A stretch of DNA of 64,000 nt from Impatiens glandulifera (lineage: Eukaryota > Streptophyta > Magnoliopsida > Ericales > Balsaminaceae), in the NCBI RefSeq assembly GCF_907164915.1, contig NC_061862.1, positions 59,707,068-59,771,067 on the forward strand, read 5' to 3'. The stretch's first letter is position 1. Each line of letters starts with the position of its first letter. Position numbers and translations under genes: made by a program. This document shows, one piece after another, positions 36,810 through 48,368 of this stretch. The notes below the pieces were generated by a model, which made no database searches, had not been told where the DNA came from, and saw only the letters and a list, made by a program, of their open reading frames with translations.

Positions 36810-37547
36810 ATGAACTCTTCACCAATCGCTAAAAAGATCTTGTTGACTGATTTCAACTCCATCTATCAATATGAAGATCATGATATCAAGGAAATGTTCT
36901 TAGCCATTGAAAGAAGCGGGCTAAGAAAGTTCTTGGAGAACAGATTCATCATCGACTATTTGGTAGTCAATGAGTTCTTCGAAATAGCAAAAGAAGTGCA
37001 CCGAGACATTATCGTGGCACGAGTCTATGGTCAATCATTTCTATTCAGCGAGACGGATTTCGCTGAATATTGCGGTTTACCTACTGAAGGGGTAACCGAC
37101 CTCACTTACTCCCCGATGACCATTGAAAAAATGTGTCACCTATTCTCAAACTCTAACATCCCGGTTAAGCCCTAGGGTGCTAAGAGTCAACTCTCTCACA
37201 AGTACCAGACTCTAAGTGAGATTCTAGGAAAATCTGTTCTAGGTAGAGAAAAGAGTTACTACTATACCCAGAGAATGTTCGAAATGATGATTGTGATCAG
37301 GGTCGGGACACCGATAAACTGGTCCTGGATCATATTCAGCAATCTGAAGAAGATGATCATTTCAAACAAAACCGGCTACGCTCCTCAGCTAAACGGTTTC
37401 TGTGAAAGCCTGGACATTCACTCCGGCCCTTTCGTAACTCTCCACCCGAAGCATGTGCTAACGAAGGAGAGAATCCAAGAGCTGATCGACCGGTGGGAAG
37501 CATCAAGAGCTAAGAAGAATCAAACCGCTGGATCATCCAATGTCTAA
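36810..37547 (+). pseudogene. Accessory ORF 1 downstream of pol, outer Sire-like element
   Basis: A frame of 245 codons with a single internal TAG at 37173-37175. Visible features are SGLRKFLENRF, VVNEFFEIAKEV, FSETDFAEYCGLPTEGV, then MMIVIRVGTPINWSWIIFSNLKK and a short Lys/Asn tail before TAA. It is homologous to 27827-28483 and to the two following frames, and resembles the putative plant transposon protein domain; the function is unknown. It has its own TATA-like box and a stop-free first 121 codons. Sire elements are known to carry extra frames after pol, sometimes called envelope-like. I see no signal peptide or membrane segment here, so an envelope role is not supported. Confidence 0.75.
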
Positions 37548-37992
37548 TCTCTTATTTCTCTTTCTCTTATCAAACCGGTAATTTTGCTGTACTACCGGTT
37601 TGGTACTTTCCTTAATGAAAATCTTTTATTTCCTCTTCCGTCAAAATCTTGAGAAAATAAAGACATTAAATGCTTTACAACAAACAATATCAAACCAGTC
37701 TTGAAAACTAAAATATTCGCTTCCCAAAAAGCATGCCTAATCTGGATAGACTAGACAACCTACTGATTATTCTTCCCAAACAGATTATTCCCTTGAAAAA
37801 TATCAAGCATTTATGACCATACATGAACGGTCTGATTTTTCAAAATATCCTCATTAAATGCATTTCAACCGCCTGCACTATAAAAGGGACTTCACCCTCT
37901 TCCAATAAATCACACTTCAGAAATATACTTCTCTCTTTGAGCTTGAATCTTCAAACTCTTTATTAATCCGTTCGTTAACCTGTCTTTCGAAG
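37548..37992 (+). other. Spacer with putative promoter of accessory ORF 2
   Basis: No gene is seen. TATAAAA lies at 37879-37885, followed by a leader rich in C and T to the ATG at 37993. Upstream is AT-rich sequence with several short CCGGT-type motifs. Confidence 0.5.
37879..37885 (+). promoter_or_regulatory. TATA-like box of accessory ORF 2
   Basis: CACTATAAAAGGG is a strong TATA match 114 bp before the ATG at 37993. Confidence 0.55.
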
Positions 37993-38622
37993 ATGAATGC
38001 TGAAATCCGAAACACTATTATTGTTGATTTCTACGAAATGTTAAACTCTAAGTTTGAAGAGACCATCATCTCTCCTATCGTCGAATCAAGGTTGCAAAGA
38101 TTTCTTGAAGGTTAGAACACCATCCTCGAAGAGGAGGTGTATGAATTTTTCAACAATGGGTACGTATGCATTGATGGCAGCATCAGGACCATCATTGACG
38201 GCTCACGACATCGGCTCACCGAGGAGTCATTTGCCAACTTTTTCTAACTTCCATCCGAAGGATTTTCGGATTTCCCAACACCTCACTTTCCAGCAAAAGA
38301 ACACTATGCCTTCATCTTTTCCGGCTCTATCCATCCGGTTGATGACTACGATCAAAAAGATGAACTCGCACCTCTATACCAAATCTTTCACGACTTGGTC
38401 CAGCGGTCCATTCTGGGCCGAATGGCAAACCAGAACTACAACCGCTAGGTTTTCGACCCCATGATCGCAATCGTCACACCCTCGCCCATAAACTATGCCT
38501 CATATCTCTTCAATAATTTGAAGAAACTTATTCAAACTCCAAGGGGAAGAATCGGTTTTGCTCCCAGATCAGCCGATACCTACGAGCTCACTTTACCAAC
38601 CTCGGACCGGGAGTTCTTGTAG
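37993..38622 (+). pseudogene. Accessory ORF 2, decayed paralogue of accessory ORF 1
   Basis: The frame from ATG 37993 reaches 38622 (209 codons) with three internal stops, after RLQRFLEG, after ANFF and after NQNYNR. Its order of motifs follows ORF 1: RLQRFLEG, EEVYEFFNNGY, TEESFANFF then LPSEGF, and late MIAIVTPSPINYASYLFNNLKK. The repeat of the same domain in tandem, each with a separate TATA-like box, points to duplication of a whole promoter-plus-frame unit. It is not translatable now. Function unknown. Confidence 0.7.
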
Positions 38623-39241
38623 GACCGGCCAACACAATGACCAACTCCATGATGGAAAGATGGATAAGAAGAATTGAGAACTGGACTGGCAACACCGTGG
38701 AGGAATGGGTCGATAGGATGAGAGAGGGAGAGTGGTTTGATTTTCTTTAAATCTATGTAGTTTCTGGTTACTCTGGTCATTTTGTTGTACGACCAGATGA
38801 CCATTTATGATCTCTTCCGGCTTAATATAAGATTTTCATCTTAAATCTTCCGGTTTTTCAAACAAATTTCCTTCCGGTTTTAATCTCATTAACATCAAAC
38901 CTTCCGGTTAACAAAATTTCCGATTAAGGAAATAAATCTCAAAAACACATCTGAAAATTCAACCTTACCGCCCACGGTTTACCGCCCACAGTTTACCGCC
39001 CAATCTTACCGCCCACATTTAATCTCCCTAATTACCGCCGAAAGTTACTTTTGGAGGGAAAATTGGCGCCAAAACAAAGAATGAAGTGACAGTTCAACTT
39101 CTTAACCGTCAAAACTCACTCACCTATATAAGTCAGAAACCTCTCATTATTCACTAAAGTTTTCTCTCTCTAAAAATTCCTACTACTTTCTGCATTCTAA
39201 ACTCCTCACGATCTTCATCTTCTTCATTGAGTTATTTCATC
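38623..39241 (+). promoter_or_regulatory. Spacer with promoter-like region of accessory ORF 3
   Basis: There is no gene. Four copies of TTACCGCCCA (38965, 38979, 38993, 39006) and a fifth variant (39032) are spaced 13-14 bp apart, then 26 bp. They are followed by a palindrome TTGGCGCCAA at about 39063, which contains the plant E2F consensus TTTSSCGC on the minus strand. TATATAA is at 39125-39131 and the ATG at 39242. Such ordered clustering upstream of a TATA box suggests a regulated promoter, perhaps linked to the cell cycle if the E2F reading is right. Confidence 0.5.
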
Positions 39242-40973
39242 ATGGAATCAGATCAAGCACTCTTCAAATATATTTTGCAGGTAGATTTCAATGATATCGA
39301 AGAACATGCTGCCGACGAACACAAAGTAGTGCTCCAATCCGTGAAAGATTCTGGGCTGGAGACCTTTCTTTCTGGTCCGTTCTTCGTTCATCAAAATGTA
39401 GCTGAAGAGTTCTTAAGAACGGCGACTCTGACGAAGAGAACCATTTTCGCCACCGTGTGCGGAAAGGCCGTTGATATAACTGAACGGTGCAAGGAGACAG
39501 CGACTCACAAAAAAATATAACCGGCCCCAAACAACTTGAAATCACACCCGATGCTGATGTTCCTATTTCAAAGGAAGAGGAAGAAGCAATGTTCCAACAG
39601 TTCATCCGTGATATGATTGGAGAAGCCGAAGAAATAGCGGCCTGTTTCACCTATGGGTCAGACTAAGAAGTGAAACAAAACTCTCTGGCATGATCCCCGA
39701 CTTCACATGAAATGAATATTGGCCGAAGCTTTTGTGATTAGAACAGGAGGCTCTCCAAATTGTCGGCACTTAACTCATACAAGCAGCCTACCTCAAAACG
39801 GAGCTGATTGATGAATACGCTAAGTTGAGAGCGATATCCGACGCTTTGATGAAAGCAGATGGACATTAACTAAATCAGATGGAATCGATAATGATCAAGC
39901 GGTTCCAAAAAGTACGTGATGACATCATCAAAAATGTTAACCGGTTAGAGACAGATTGGAAAGAACGCTGCAAACCTCTTCTTTTACATTCCGAAGACTA
40001 TCAAAGTAGACCGATCTTCAGAATCGGTGAATCTTCCAAGTCGGCAGGGAACAGGCAAGAGGGACCTCATCCGCAAGAAATTGAAAACGAGGATACCCAG
40101 GTCAAATCTCCATCTCAGTCTGATCAGAATCTGGGACTTGAGCAGATTAAGGGAGTCATTATTGATACCATCGCCTCCTCATTTAACGGATTCAACAAAG
40201 TCACGGACGACAGAATTTCATCCATACAAGCCGAACTAGTCGAAACAGTTAAGGCATCCATACAAACCGAATTAGCTGAAACGGTTCAGGCATCCATCAA
40301 GACAACGGTTGAAAGATCAGTTGAAATGGCAACCGCACCGCTTCTCGAGATGATGCAAGCTATGGCAGCCTAGATTGAGGAGCTGACTAAGCTGCAAGCG
40401 GCTAGAACTCAAGAACATATTCGATTGGATGCCGAAACAGCTCGTCGAATTCAAGCCGAGGATGAAGACAGGGAACAGCTAAGAAAGGAAACAGAAGACA
40501 ATGACCTCAAGATAGCCAAGAAAATCGATGAGGAAGAAAAAGCCGCCCAACCGGAATCCACGCCAATACAAGCTCCACACTCAGTGATAACAAGGAAGAG
40601 GGGTAAAAGAAAGAAGATTGCGAGCTTGATGAAACAGGTGGAACAAAGCGGCATTGAAGGTCCTCAACCGGTTGGTCAGTCCGAGGAACCTCTTGATGAA
40701 GAAGAAGAAGAGGAGGATGCTGAACAATTAAACCGAAGGAAGAAGAAAGCAGTTGAGTCATCAATCACATAACCAAGTCATGGACCGATAATTGCTCAAT
40801 CATCCCAACCACCTAGACTAGCGGGCGGCTTCTTCCGGTTCAACCAACGTAATCCTGGTACATCAAGTGTTTTTACCGGATGGTGGATTGACGCGGAAAG
40901 AAGAGAAAGAGAATGGAAGGAAGAGGATGCTAAGCGGAAGCAAAAGGAAAAGGGGGGATCATCCAACCTTTAG
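39242..40973 (+). pseudogene. Accessory ORF 3 with long charged coiled-coil-like tail
   Basis: The first 93 codons (39242-39520) repeat the accessory domain start: SVKDSGLETFLSGPFF, VAEEFLRTATL, TIFATVCGKAVDITE. The region to about 39880 is frameshifted. From 39879 one frame runs to 40973 with two stops (TAG 40371, TAA 40770). It encodes KVRDDIIKNVNRLETDWKE, repeated SIQAELVETVK-type heptads, then a long Glu/Lys/Arg-rich helix (about 40420-40560) and KRKK-like basic patches at the end. No zinc finger or membrane segment is seen. The tail looks like an extended coiled coil, which fits reports of coiled-coil envelope-like proteins in Sire elements, but the present copy is dead. Confidence 0.7.
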
Positions 40974-41209
40974 CTTATTTTCTTATGAACTTATTTATGT
41001 TACCTATCATTGTTTTGTTTCAGAACTCAGTTATTTTTCTTAAGATCTCAAATTTATGTTATACTAAACATCTTTTGAAAAACCAACTTATTTTGAAACT
41101 TTTCTTTGAAAAACATCAAAAATAGAGAAATTGTTAAACACATTTTTCAAAACCGGCCACACATTACAATTTTTGAATAATTATTCTAAATAATCAAAAA
41201 GGGAGAAAT
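40974..41209 (+). other. Pre-LTR segment with polypurine tract
   Basis: A non-coding, AT-rich stretch ending in AAAAAGGGAGAAAT at 41196-41209, right before the 3' LTR. This is the expected plus-strand primer of the outer element. Confidence 0.85.
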
Positions 41210-42396
41210 TGTTAGAAAAATTAAGCAAGTAAATTTTAAACGGCTAGAGAACTAAATTAATCTCAACTTTCATGTACAAAAACAGATCAAGCCACCGACT
41301 GGAGACCGCATAAACCGGTTGGAGAATATACCAAAGTAATCCGACTCCAGATGATCAAATCATGATTAAGAGGAATCGACTTCAACATCTCAACTAGACC
41401 GGCTAGCAAGAAGGTTCTTAATCCCAGCCGGACCATATTACAAGAAGATCAACCAGAAACTTCAAAGTACAAGATGACGTAATATGACAAAATAGATGCT
41501 TCTTGGGAAATTACAAGAAGATAAGATCCGGATCAGAAGCATGCAATAAAAACAATGATGATCTGCTTATCCGAAGATCCGAATCAGACAGCCGAAACGT
41601 GTATGTTTGAAATGTGTCCAAAACTGCAAGTCGCTCACGTCATCAATACCTGACCGGTGTATGCATGCTTGCCAAGTGTTAGAAAGATGAAATGTGCACT
41701 CAACATCTCTCAACCGGCGTGGTTTCAAACTGACCAATCCTATGGAGAGAGAAGAAGATGACCGTTAGGATATCATTTCCTATAAAAGGAAGATGAAGGG
41801 TCTTCATTAAATACGGTTCTGAAATCTTAAGAGAGAGAAAGAAATCTCACGCGCGATCCTAAATAGTTGTTTCATTTACCGAAAGCATTGTTATCATATT
41901 GAGTTATTTGTATTACATTAGAGTGAAGTGGTGTAACCGGCGAGTAGTGATTAATGCTCGTTCGGCATTGTGTGAGTGTTGTAACATTCAAAGTTAGTGG
42001 AGAACCTTCTCATAAACTGAGAAGAATGGGTGACGTAGGAGGGTTTGCTCCGAACATCCATAAAAAATCGTGTCTCGTGTCTTTTCTTTTATTTCCGGCT
42101 TATTCACTCTAAAAACCGAACTATTACCAATCTAAACATAATCCTTAACCAAACCGGTCCATATAATCGACTCCTTGTCAATCTCATCAAAACTAAGTCT
42201 TGTGCGTTGCTTCAAGCTGAAATAGACATTTCCGCCCTTTAACCCGGTTCAAGAGTCTGTGACAGTTTGCGTAGTGTTGAGAACAGTTGTAATCTCTAAC
42301 CGGACTATCACCAATCAGAGTGTGTGTTGTGTTGTAAGCGGTTAACCCTTCTAAAACCGGAACCCCGGTCCTCCAAGGGCGATCCCGATCCTAACA
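41210..42396 (+). repeat. 3' LTR of the outer Sire-like element
   Basis: This 1187-bp LTR matches 17269-18434 with scattered substitutions and one extra stretch of about 22 bp near 41300. It has a TATA box at 41781-41787. It ends CTAACA at 42396, where unit A3 spacer resumes. Confidence 0.95.
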
Positions 42397-44576
42397 ATTA
42401 TATATAAATATAATTTTCCTATAAAAATATATTTTAATTTAATTTTGAATGATGATGGGATAGGAAGAACATCACTTGATGCTGATGCAATAAAAGTTGT
42501 TGCTGCAGTATGCAATTTTTTGATAATCAAAATTTTATTCACTTATTTCAACTTTCTGATTCTGAATTTTGATTTCATCTATAGCCTGGAGGACATGCCA
42601 TTGATTAAAGACTTATGAATTGGTTGAAGAATGTATTATATATGGTGTAAAGAGGATGATTGTAAAATTTATTCCACTCCTCCTTGAGAAAGTTGGAGGT
42701 ATAAATGATTATAGTCTGTTTTTAGATGAAACTCTATTTTTTTGTGATGCTTGAATCTTAAACCATTGTTTACATTGATAAGTGTGCCTTTATCTTTTGT
42801 GTTTTTTCTTGTTTTGTAATTGGCCTTATTTCAGTGATGCTGAAGGAATCGATCTTTTTCAGGAATTTGAAGGCCTTGAATCGAAGAAAGGAGTTTCGAT
42901 ATTTGTCAAGAATTTGGTTTCACCTCTCTCTAGTCTGAATTCCAAAATGAATTTATTTAGGTATAAATATATTTTTTTCCTTTTCTTTCTTAATCTATTA
43001 TATATAATTGTTTGAATAACATTATACACATCTACTTTTATTGCAGTATATTATTCATCTTAGAGATCGACTTTCATGAGTTCAAGTAAGTTTTATTTTC
43101 TTACTTAAATTTATATTATCTTTCTATTTCTATATAAGATGCAGGATAAGTTTTTAAATACATGATAGATTTATTTTGGTGTAGATTAGATTGTTAAGTT
43201 TATAAAAAAATAAACCAATATCATATCTTTAATATCAAAATTTATAAATTAAAATTTAATTTTTACCATAAAATTTTAAAGTTATATTATACATTTTTAT
43301 TTTCTATAAAAATGTTTTTTCTAAAACAACTATAATTTAAATTTACATTTTGCATTAATTTTATTAAATTATATTTATTTACATCTTCATTCATTGTTTT
43401 AATAAAATATAATTTAAATTTTACAATATACAAAATTTTATTTTATTATATTTGCCTAATTTTTATATTAAATGTATTTTTAAAATTTATATAAATTAAA
43501 CTTTTCAAGAAAATTTTTTATTACTTTTCTTTTTAATCAAATATAATTCAAATATTTTTCAAATAATTATTATTATTTTTATATAAATGTAATTTCTCTA
43601 CTATAAATTATAATTTTATTTTAAATTTTAAATTTTAAATATATAAAATATTATTTATTTTTCTTACTTATATATTTCTTATAATAAAATTAATATATAT
43701 TTTTAAATATTCTTATAATGTATATCAATAACTTTACCTTTTGAATTAAATTTTATATTCATCTTTTATAAATAAGCTATTATATTTAGTATTTAATAAT
43801 TTTTTTTATTAAATTTATTAAGATTTTATTTTTTTATTTAATCAAAATATAATTAAATTAAAATACATAAAATTTAAATCACAATTATTACTTTAAATTT
43901 TATGATTTTTACAAAATTATTATTTATTTTATATAAATATGATTTCTCTATAACAAAATATATTTTAATTTAATTTTTAAATACATAATTTATAATTAAT
44001 TTTATGTTTTGAATTAAACTTATATTAATAATTAATTCATAAAAAATTATATTTTGCATTAAATATTAAATTAAATTTTGAATTAATAAACTCTTATTTA
44101 ATTTTTATTATTTTAACCTAATTATATTTTATATAAATATAATTTATCAATAACAAATATTATTTAATTTTTAATTATGTATTTCTTATATTTAGAATAT
44201 TTTTTAATAATATTTATAACTAATTTTAAACTATAAATTAAAGCATATTTACATTAAATTTGTATTAAAATTATTAAAATTTTATTTTTTCTATTTAATC
44301 AAATATAATTTAAATTTTACATTAAAATTATTTAAATTTAAATTTGTATTAAACTTATTAAAATTGTATATATTTTATTTAATCAAATATAATTTAAATT
44401 TTACATTTTAAACTTATTTTCATTAAATTTAAATTTGTATTAAATTTTGAATTTTTTTATTTAACAAAATATAATTTTAGATTAAATTTTAAATACATAA
44501 AATAATATTTATTTTTTTACATAAAATACTTAAAATTTTGAATCTAACTGGAAACAAAGTAATACAGTATCTCGAT
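42397..44576 (+). pseudogene. SDR-bearing tandem unit A4, 5'-truncated
   Basis: Only about 50 bp of the A3 spacer follows the LTR before the sequence jumps into the NNAG-strand island of another unit at about 42447 (gatgatgggatagg). The rest of the A3 spacer and the leading islands of A4 are thus deleted. The helix island (about 42610-42698) keeps TYELVEEC and YG. A further island near 42838-42950 shows EGIDLFQEFEGLESKKGV. An AT-rich spacer from about 43090 runs to 44576. Not functional. Confidence 0.75.
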
Positions 44577-47262
44577 ATTGTTAAGGGACAACTTAGGCTT
44601 CAAAAAATAGTTGTTGTCAAACTCTACGTAAAGAGTGATCTCTTTGCCTGCAAATTTTTTCGGTTTTGCGCGTTGATATCTTGGTCAACATCGTCGTGGA
44701 CACAAAGTTAATCGTCTTCAATGTAGTAGAACCTTGTTATTAATAGTCATTCTGTCATATTCAAGGACCAGTCTGGATCCAAGATAATTTCATTATCTAA
44801 TTCAAATTCTACTAACTATTTGTGGTTATATCATATGTTTCTTAACATGATATATTGATGTTTTAAAAGGTTCTCAATTCTCAAAGTCGTGGATGTCGAA
44901 CTATCATGGTGATGGAGTATTGCCTATGGCTTTCAAAAGAATCATAAACGACAAAATGAATTTTTTTTACCAAAGATGTAATTTCCTTGTTTTACCTTTC
45001 ATTCGACCACTTATATAAATTATGAGTAACATTATCTTGTTTAAGGAATACAAAATATTTGTTTCTCTTATATATATATATATATATAGTTGTTAATGTC
45101 ATCACATATGGATCATAGTACACAAACAAATATCTTACAATTCATGTCATATATTCTCTTATGATATTTGTAGGTAAATAATGATGGAATAAGAATAACA
45201 TTACTTAATGTCGATGCAATGAAAGTTGCTGGTGCAGTATGCAATTTATTGATAATCAAAATTTTCTTCACTGATATCAACTTTCTGATTCTGAATTTTG
45301 ATTTCATCTGGACGATTCCAAGCCAATGATTCAAGATTTATGAATGTTGAAAAATGTATTATATATGGTGTAAAGAGGATGATTATAGATTTTATTCCAC
45401 TTATTCTTGGGAAAGCTAAAGGTATAAATGATTATAGTCTATTTTTAGATGTAACTTAATTTTTTTGTTGCTTGAATCTTAAACCCCTGTTTACATTAAT
45501 AAGTGTGACTTTGTCTTTTGTGTTTTTTCTTGTTTTGTAATTGGCCTTATGTCGGTAATGCTGAAGAAATCGATCTTTTACAGGAATTTGAAGATCTTGG
45601 ATCGACGAAAGGAGTTGTCGATATTTGTCAAGAATTTGGTTTCACCTCTATAGTCTGAATTCCAAAATGAATTTATTTAGGTATAATTATAATTTTTTCC
45701 GATTTCTTTCTTAATCTATTATATATAACTGTTTGAATAACATTAGAAATATATTTTTATTGAAGTATATTATTCATCTTAGAGATTGACCTTCATGAGT
45801 TCAAGTAAGTTTTTTTTCTTACTTAACTTTATACTATCTTTCTATTTAAGATGCATGATACGTTTTTAGATAGATGATAGATTTATTTTGATAAAGGTTA
45901 GATTGTGCAAATTATAAGAATTTCAACTTGTTAAGTTTGTAAAAAATAAACAATATCATGTCATTAATATCAAAATTTATAAATTAAAATTTAATTTTCA
46001 CAATAAACTTATAAAATTATATTATTTATTTTTATTTTCTCTAAAAACGTTTTTCTAAAAACAATATAATTCAAATTTAAATTTTGCATTAAATTTATTA
46101 AATTATATTTATTTACACATTCCTTCTTTTCTTTAATAAAATATAATTTAAATTTTAAAATATGTAAAATTTTATTTTATTTTATTTACCTAATTTTTAT
46201 ATTAAAAGTATTTTAAAAATTTATATCAACTAATTTTTTTTTTAATTTTTTTTATTATTTTTCTTTTTAATCAAATATAATTCAAATATTTTTGAAATAA
46301 CTATAATTATTTTTATATAAATATAATTTCTCTATAACAAATTATAATTTTAGTTTAAATTTTAAATACATAAAATATTATTTATTTTTTTACATATATA
46401 TTTCTTAATATATAAAATTAATATATATATTTAAATATTCTTATAAAGTTTAAATTTATATTTTAAATTAAATTTTATATTCTATTGTTAATTTTATAAA
46501 TAAGATATTTATATTTAGTATTAAATTATTTTCATTAAATTTATTAAGATTTCATTTTTTTAATCAAATATTATTTAAATTTAATTTTTTAATTAAACTT
46601 ATTTTCATAAAATTTAAATTTGCATTTAAATTATTAAAAACTTATTTTGTATTATATTTAATATGTTTTTCTACTTAATCAAATATAATAAAATTTTAAA
46701 ATAACTAAAATTTAAATCAAAATTATTAATTTAAATTTTATTATTTTTAACATAATTATTATTTATTTTATATAAATATGATTTCCCTATAAAAAAATAT
46801 ATATTTTAATTTAATTTTTAAATACATGAAAAATGTTTTTTAGTTTTTTACTATTAAGTATATTATTTATTTTGTTTAAATATTCTTATAATATTTATAA
46901 TTAATTTTAAGTTTTGAATTAAACTTATATTAATCATTAATTCATTAAAAAAATATTTTAAATTAAATATTAAATTTAATTTTTAATTAAAAAATTCTTA
47001 TTTAAAGTCGTATTTACATTAAATTTGTATTAAAAACATATTTTTTCTATTTAATCAAATATAATTTAAATTTTAAACTTATTTTCATTAAATTTAAATT
47101 TGTATTAAATTTTGTATGTTTTTATTTAATAAAAACAATTTCTTTAATTATTTTTTATTTATAATAATAATTTTTTCGTAACAAAATATAATTTTAGATT
47201 AAATTTTAAATACATAAAATAATATTTATTTTTTTACATAAAATACTTAAAATTTTGAATCT
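44577..47262 (+). pseudogene. SDR-bearing tandem unit A5
   Basis: The last unit of block A. The leading island has ATT where most units have ATG. The NNAG-strand island (45174-45236) reads VNNDGI then diverges (aataagaataac). The helix island (about 45333-45420) is shifted in the TYELVEEC stretch (tgaatgttgaaaaatg). The island near 45555-45660 keeps EFEDLGSTKGVVDICQEFG. The AT-rich spacer from about 45800 ends at 47262 in the usual aaaattttgaatcta leader, where block B begins. Confidence 0.75.
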
Positions 47263-47466
47263 AGTTCAAAATAATTTTCACTATACCTCAGAATATTTTG
47301 TAAACATTTTATCGACTCGATTTTTCGACACCGGCGATTAGTTTGTTCAGTTTATTATACATTCTTACTCATTGTTATAGACCTTAAACGACTTCGTATT
47401 TGAAGTCACATCAACAAAAATTTCAAGAAGTTCAAATTTTAAACCTAAGAATTTTAGTTTTAATTT
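47263..47466. other. Junction segment between blocks A and B
   Basis: About 200 bp of less AT-rich sequence (with tcgactcgatttttcgacacc) seen only once in the window. It begins where the unit leader is expected to continue and ends where similarity to base 1 starts, so it is probably the part of the head lying upstream of the window in block A. No gene is seen. Confidence 0.55.
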
Positions 47467-47812
47467 TTATTTTTATCATATTATTTAACGTTTTATTTTT
47501 TATTATTTATAAATTTTTTTTTCATATATATAATTATTTTTTGAATGAATAAGAATTAACTATTTATAAATAAAAATAATAATTTTTTTTTCTAAAGTTG
47601 AACCATTTACTAATAGATGATTTAATATTAAAATTAATAATTTTTAAAATAATTTAATTAGTTAGGCATGATAGTTATTTATCTAATATATTATAAACAT
47701 TGTATTATTATTATGATTTTATTTTTATTATAATAATTAATAATTGAAATATATATTATTAAAAATAAAGTATGATGCCTAAATTTTGATAAAATCGTAA
47801 GTACTTAGTTCA

Positions 47813-47863
<51 letters not shown>

Positions 47864-47935
47864 TACAAATTATTATTATTGTTAGATAATTTGAATTGAT
47901 TGGAATTAGTATTATAATAATAGATAATAGATAAT
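47467..47935. other. AT-rich lead of block B with TA microsatellite
   Basis: The counterpart of bases 1-453. It contains a TA run of about 42 bp at 47819-47860 that is much shorter in block A. No gene is seen. Confidence 0.65.
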
Positions 47936-48368
47936 TTGAATCCATTGGAATTCGAAATCCTAAACCCCTTTAGTAGCCGTTTGTCGATTTATACAGGAAC
48001 TATATATATCCAAATCCTAAAACCCCTTAAACCCCCCTTCCGCAAATCGGATTCAGATATTTCCCATTCTTCAAGAACACGTCCACCCCACCGACGACGG
48101 CTTCTCTCCTCCTCCGAAGCATCTAGAGAAATCGAATCATTTGCTTGGCGGTGTAAAAACTTCCAGAAGCAGGGGAGTTACCGGTGGAATTAGTAATCGG
48201 AAAATGCTTACGGAAGAGTAAATTTTACATAGACAGATCGTCGTACAACAGCATCAGCAGCGGCTCACATCTCAGAGGTTTGATAATGGATCCATGTCCC
48301 GTCGTATTGGATCCGCTACTGGTTCACGGCGCCGTGATCTTTCTGATTCGTTCTCGAATGGAAAACCG
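47936..48368 (+). pseudogene. Unrecognised gene, first-exon remnant (copy B)
   Basis: This is the uninterrupted counterpart of 454-773 plus 6303-6405, ending at gtgagt after 48368, a better donor than in copy A. It has one extra C in the C-run near 48033, which shifts the early frame relative to copy A. It shares the TAA in the RKMLTEE frame with copy A (48220-48222). It still encodes SMSRRIGSATG and RRRDLSDSF after that stop. The family is not recognised. Confidence 0.5.

Larger units (their letters stand above)
17269..42396 (+). mobile_element. Sire-like Ty1/copia retrotransposon (outer), degenerate, with nested insertions
   Basis: LTRs of 1166 bp (17269-18434) and 1187 bp (41210-42396) start TGTTAG and end CTAACA. 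A primer site follows the 5' LTR and a polypurine tract precedes the 3' LTR. Flanks atttt and attat are probably a 5-bp target duplication with one later change. The element spans 25.1 kb, about 12.5 kb without the inner element. Order: gag (18480 on, resuming at 31469), protease and integrase, reverse transcriptase and RNase H to 36199, then three accessory frames to 40973. The DSGCSRHMT protease motif, pol type and long post-pol region fit the Sire/Maximus lineage. The LTRs differ by many substitutions and a roughly 22-bp indel, so it is much older than the element at 774. Block B has no copy. Confidence 0.95.
1..47262 (+). repeat. Block A of a large tandem segmental duplication
   Basis: The DNA from base 1 matches the DNA from about 47467 in the same order: AT-rich lead, unrecognised exon, SDR pseudogene head, then 3-kb units. 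Diagnostic variants pair unit to unit. The units at 9647 and 52270 both lack a few bases in the stretch after gtcgtgga. The units at 12439 and 55002 both read attaaagg where others read attcaagg. The units at 15045 and 57995 share a gaaaacgatg leader. Without the two outer retrotransposons block A is about 16.6 kb. Its end is set where the normal unit leader breaks off near 47262. The start is outside the window. Homology was judged by eye. Confidence 0.8.

Noticed and set aside
40451..40764. Two overlapping minus-strand open frames rich in Ser and Leu
   Set aside because: They are antisense shadows of the Glu/Lys-rich accessory ORF 3 tail.
36810..40973. Accessory frames as a retroviral-type envelope
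   Set aside because: No signal peptide, membrane segment or cysteine pattern is visible; only homology among the frames and coiled-coil-like content is supported.
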